A DNA stretch of 20,030 bases, from NCBI GenBank assembly GCA_049301335.1, contig JBAQKV010000036.1, positions 1 through 20,030 of the forward strand, in the 5' to 3' direction. Of the stretch, positions 16,501 to 20,030 are shown piece after piece. Source of the DNA: JANJWP01 sp049301335. Lineage in GTDB: Bacteria; Patescibacteriota; Gracilibacteria; BD1-5; UBA2023. The notes beneath the pieces were generated by a model. It saw only the letters and a list, made by a program, of their open reading frames with translations. It was not told the DNA's origin and ran no database searches. The position numbers and the translations under genes are program-made. The first letter of the stretch is position 1; the number at the start of each line of letters is the position of its first letter.

Positions 16501-19500
16501 AAATCCGGGGAAAGATCGTCCAACTCGAAACCTACGACATGGACGGCGACGGTAAGACCGACCTCGTCGTTTCCGACGAATCGGGCGAACTGAACGTCCT
16601 CTACGGCAAAGTCCTGAACGGCGAAACCGTCTTCACGAAGAATATCCTCGATTCCGATCTCGCCCTCCGCCTCAGTTCCGCGGAACGTAGCGACGGCGGC
16701 GCGGTCTATTTCGACGGCATCCCGCAGTTGAAAAACCCCACCGTTCCCGACCAGGCGCGCTATCTCGCCGAATCGAAGAGCCTCGCGGCCGCCGGCGAAG
16801 GCGAAACCATCCCGCCGGAAGTCATGAGGGCTTCGGTCGACGCCAAGCTCTACTACGTCCATGCCTACCAGGTAGCGGTCGAATACACCGGCGGAACCTT
16901 GAATTCGCAGCTCGAAGGCCGCCTGTCCGGCGCCATCGGCAACGATCCGGAAAACCCGAGCTCGCCCAACACCGCGCTCCAGAAGCAGGTCATGGACGCC
17001 ATGAGCGGTGCCCAGGCGGCATCCGCGAGCGGTTCGTTCAAGACCTCCGGAACGTACAACGAAACCCGTTACAAGACCTTCCTCAAGTCCGAATTCGCCG
17101 AAGACCGCGACCTGCGCGTCGTAAAGACGATGAAGGACGTGAACTCCGATCCGCTCAAGAGCGAGGATCCGGTGGAAATCACCGTCACTCTCGGAAACTC
17201 GGGTTCGACCACGATGAAGAACGTGGCGTACCTCGATTCTTTCGACAAGTCGATCTTCTCCGAAACCGACACCCCGTTCTATACGGTGAACGCTCCGTCG
17301 TATTCGCACACGGGCACCCTCGACATGCTTCCCGATTCGAGCTACGACTACCTCTTCGACGGGTTCGACCTCCGTCCGGGGGAAACCGCGACTATCAAGT
17401 ATTCGCTCAAGACCAATACCGTCCAGTTCGGCAAGTTCGTCGTAGGGCAGCTCGAAACCGACGATACCTACGGCGACGTCGCGATGCGCGCCAACAATAT
17501 CTGCTGAGAAGCGATGACGCTCTGGAAGAGCACCACTCCGCATCCGCGAAGCTTTTTGAAGACCACGCGCACTTTCGCGAAGAACGAAGGCGACGCGGGA
17601 GGACTCGCCGGCAAGTTCATCGACATGAACGCCAATGGCCAACCCGACTACATCGACGTGCTTTCGGCGAACGTTCCGCAATCGGACCTCGCCGACATGC
17701 GGAAGTACTTTTACGACTTGAACGGCGGCGGAACTTCGTACGACGCTTCGAAATTCGGCATCCTCCTTTTCCGCGAAGTCGTCGACCAAGTCAACGGCAC
17801 CGTCAATTCCGGCAACGTAGAAATCGCCCGTCTCGTCGCGAACGCCCAGAACGACAACCTCATGCGTTCGGCGGAACCGGGAACCGGCGACGTCACCGTT
17901 CCGGTGGCAGCTTCGGCCGTGAATTCGACCTACTCCGATTCTTCCAAAACCCTTACGGCCGGCGCTCAGGCGAGCACCGCTTCGGCTTCCCTTCCGGAAT
18001 GCGGAACCGTAGGATACAAGACCGTGACCGCGCCGGAAGCCATCGGTTGGAAACAAACCGCCGACGCTCCGAACGGACAGCTCGAAATCTTCTTCTCCGC
18101 GGGTACCCATTCCAAGGACGGGGGAAAGACCGCCGAACCGTGCCGCATGGCGTTCTCGTCTTCGTCGAACCCGAAATGGGGATCGAGCAAGGTCATCGGC
18201 GAAGGATGGAAAATCCTCACCAAATACACCTACAACTCCTACGTCCTCGCCGCGAAGACCGCCGACTACAAGAATTCGTCGAGCAACGTTCCGGACGACT
18301 ACGACAAGAAGGGCAGCGACCTTTACTCCTACGACCAGACCGCGGGCGGAGCCGTCTCCATCGACGGGCTCACGAGCGGCAACGTCGAAGCCATCGAAGC
18401 GGGCATCGACGAAATCGTCCAAGGCCTCGGCTGCGGATTCGGCGGCGGCGCGTGCATCTCGATGCCGTTCAACTGGGCGCCCCTCGCTCCGGGTTCGGCG
18501 CCGTCCATCATGGGCTTTCCCGCCGGTTCGCTCGCTCCGAGCACCGGTTTCCCGATTTTCTCGGCGCTCACGGGCATGTGGTACGGACCGTACTGCTGAC
18601 CTTCCGTTTGGCCGGCATCGCCGCTCGACCTCTGAAAGACGTGCGGCGACATCGGCGCCGGCGGTTACCTCGGCGACAAGGGCGCGGCGAACTTCTTCCG
18701 CTTCTACATCACCCCCACGCTCACCGGCGCGGTAGGTATCGCGGCGTGTTTCGGCGTGGTTCCTGCCGTCATGGGCAAGGTTCCGCCGCAGGGCGTTTCC
18801 CCGGTCGTTCCGGGCGGAAACTGCATCGTCGCGGCGAAGCCGCTCCTCGGATGCAAGGACGACGGTTCCGACGGCGACGTCTCGAGCCAGGGAATGTCCA
18901 ATTCCGACGGGTTCTTCAACGCGAATTCGTGTACTCCGAAAACGGAAAAACGTCCGCTCACTACTTCCGAGCGCTCGTACGTACGTTCGTACGTACGCGG
19001 AAACACCAACGACAAGTCGATCATGAGCGGTCTCACCGCCGCCCTCCCGTTCATCAGCGCGGGACCGAGCGGACGCGGAAGCTCTCCGGTAGTCGGCATC
19101 GGCATGGCATCGGGGCAGGATCCGAATTTCGAAGTCGGCATCAACCCCACCGCCCTCAAGAACTTCGACGTGGGCAACATCCTCAAGATCAAGCTCGACC
19201 GAGTCAGCGCATTCCCGGAATTCATCATGGACTGGGTCAACCGCCAGACCGAAGAAGTCGTCAACAAGCTTACGAGCCTCCCCACCCTCTACATCATCCT
19301 CCCGGACTTCTCGAAGATCTTCGAATCCGGCTGGAGCGGTTTCGCGGGCAAGCTCAAAGCGAAGTTCGACAAGGGTTCCTCGGGATACGATACCAACAAG
19401 GATTATTCGGTAGGCAGCTCGAAATACGCCAAGGGAGCTTCGGACAAGGCCAATTCGCTCCTCGCCGACAATAAGGACAACATCAACACCGTCGGAAAGA

Positions 19501-20030
19501 ACATCTCCGGCATGCGCTCGGCCTACGAATTCCTTTCGAGCCTCCCGATCATCGTCTTCGAAACCGAGGTCGTACAAGTCGACATCCCGATGATTTCGGA
19601 CGAAGACGTCGACAAGGCCATCCTCGATTTCAACAAGACGAAACAGCAGTGGACCAAGGAGATCTCCGATAAGAAACAGTCGTGGTCGAAGGTCGCTTCG
19701 AAGGACGGCGTAAACGAGAAGGTCTTCGTGGAAGCCGACGCTACCGTCGCTTCCATCGACGCATGGGCGCGCTTCCTCGAAGACGCCAAGCGTTTCCCTG
19801 ACAAACTCTACCGCTACCTCACTTGGAAGCAGCGCTACGCCGAACAGATCCTCTGTAACGTCGAATCCATCGAACAGATGACCGGCGGCTACATCGCCGA
19901 AAACGGAAAACGCTTCCGCGCGTGGGTCGAGCTCTACGTGATGCTCAAGGCCATACTCAAATCCTGGCAGCTCATGGTGGACCTCTTCTACCAGCACACC
20001 AGCGACTGCGGAGTCTGCCGCAACGAGCGC
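10527..20030 (+). CDS. Giant secreted surface protein with EF-hand-like, FG-GAP-like and DUF11-like regions and four UGA read as Gly (3' end outside window)
   Basis: One frame stays open from the ATG at 10527 to the window edge (3168 codons) if UGA is sense. UGA stands at 13170, 17505, 18597 and 18633 (codons 882, 2327, 2691 and 2703). Under the standard code this becomes three or four false genes. Residues 1-43 look like a signal peptide (TVHIPLLQTTKAAEA at its end). Residues about 45-400 form a conserved-looking head (VGTVLVGDLPMPVV, SVFPYVDFVDKSFVYK, PEIWHGIV), faintly like peptidase C25 folds; no catalytic residues can be assigned. Residues 932-955 (DKNGNGIPDYQEDSNGNGII) and 2366-2374 (DMNANGQPD) are calcium-loop motifs. 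At 1899, 1948 and 2004 there are FG-GAP/VCBS-like repeats (DFNGDSYEDL, DFAGDGYSDI, DMDGDGKTDL). About 2195-2300 resembles DUF11. The C-terminal part is helical and charged. An adhesin or contact role is an inference. Confidence 0.9.
18975..18998 (+). repeat. Tandem self-complementary 12-mers inside the giant gene
   Basis: TCGTACGTACGT (18975-18986) is followed at once by TCGTACGTACGC (18987-18998), encoding SYVRSYVR in the giant protein. Each unit contains the palindrome CGTACG twice, so the site can pair with itself in several registers. It may be a spot of replication slippage. Confidence 0.6.

Noticed and set aside
4040..18635. Selenocysteine as the meaning of the in-frame UGA codons
   Set aside because: There are too many UGA codons, in unrelated membrane and surface proteins, with up to three per gene and no SECIS-like hairpin behind them. 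Family positions point to glycine.
4040..18635. UGA as tryptophan (table 4)
   Set aside because: TGG is freely used in the same genes, and the alignable UGA positions are small-residue positions (Gly/Ala) where Trp would destroy the motif.
11826..19997. A 2723-codon open frame on the minus strand antisense to the giant gene
   Set aside because: It is a by-product of the C/G-ending codon bias of the plus-strand gene. Its translation is an implausible mix rich in Arg, Gly, Asp and Val without domains, while the plus strand has signal peptide and domain motifs.
1..20030. CRISPR array or insertion-sequence transposase
   Set aside because: No regularly spaced short repeats and no transposase or integrase motif in any frame I examined. 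The only longer repeat is the two-copy element at 9267 and 10052.

Overview
The window looks like a fragment of a bacterial chromosome that reads UGA as glycine (translation table 25), as known in the candidate phyla Gracilibacteria (BD1-5) and Absconditabacteria (SR1). Fifteen in-frame UGA codons interrupt otherwise good genes. Where the protein family is recognisable, the UGA falls on a position normally held by glycine: the DGxx(A/G)R signature of a CDP-alcohol phosphatidyltransferase, the glycine before ALW in a DUF1761-like membrane protein, and the glycine after the leucine in an AlkZ/HTH_42 protein. TGG is used normally for tryptophan. Read with the standard code, at least seven genes here break up or disappear. 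The DNA is GC-rich with C/G-ending codons, which I believe is unusual for these phyla, so the phylum call is an inference.

Layout. 1-2946, minus strand: a secreted protein with an RlpA-like double-psi barrel and a CAP domain (cut by the window edge) follows a cyclophilin gene. A terminator separates this pair from a 59-residue ORF that lies downstream of a FabI-like enoyl-ACP reductase. 4040-5660: a CDP-alcohol phosphatidyltransferase with two UGA codons diverges from a MarR regulator that has a perfect palindromic operator. A small GNAT acetyltransferase follows. 5709-8427, minus strand: a cluster of a TrmB-like regulator, a Bax-inhibitor-1 membrane protein (three UGA), an AlkZ-like DNA glycosylase (one UGA) and a DUF1761-like protein (one UGA). 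8448-9194: an AHSA1-like gene remnant and an AT-richer membrane-protein gene with three in-frame UGA codons. 9267-10302: two copies of a structured ~92-bp repeat flank a 179-codon gene with its own promoter and terminator, next to tRNA-Lys(UUU). 10527 to the end: one giant secreted protein of at least 3168 codons, containing four UGA codons.

How the genes relate. Lipid metabolism (FabI, CDP-alcohol transferase), envelope and secreted proteins (barrel-CAP protein, giant FG-GAP/EF-hand/DUF11-like protein) and several small membrane proteins dominate, as expected for a small cell that depends on surface contact. There is one real tension. The GNAT gene and the 179-codon gene appear to end at UGA directly before strong rho-independent terminators, although UGA is a sense codon in their neighbours. 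They may be recent acquisitions, or UGA may still terminate in some contexts. I see no CRISPR array, recognisable transposase or rRNA.
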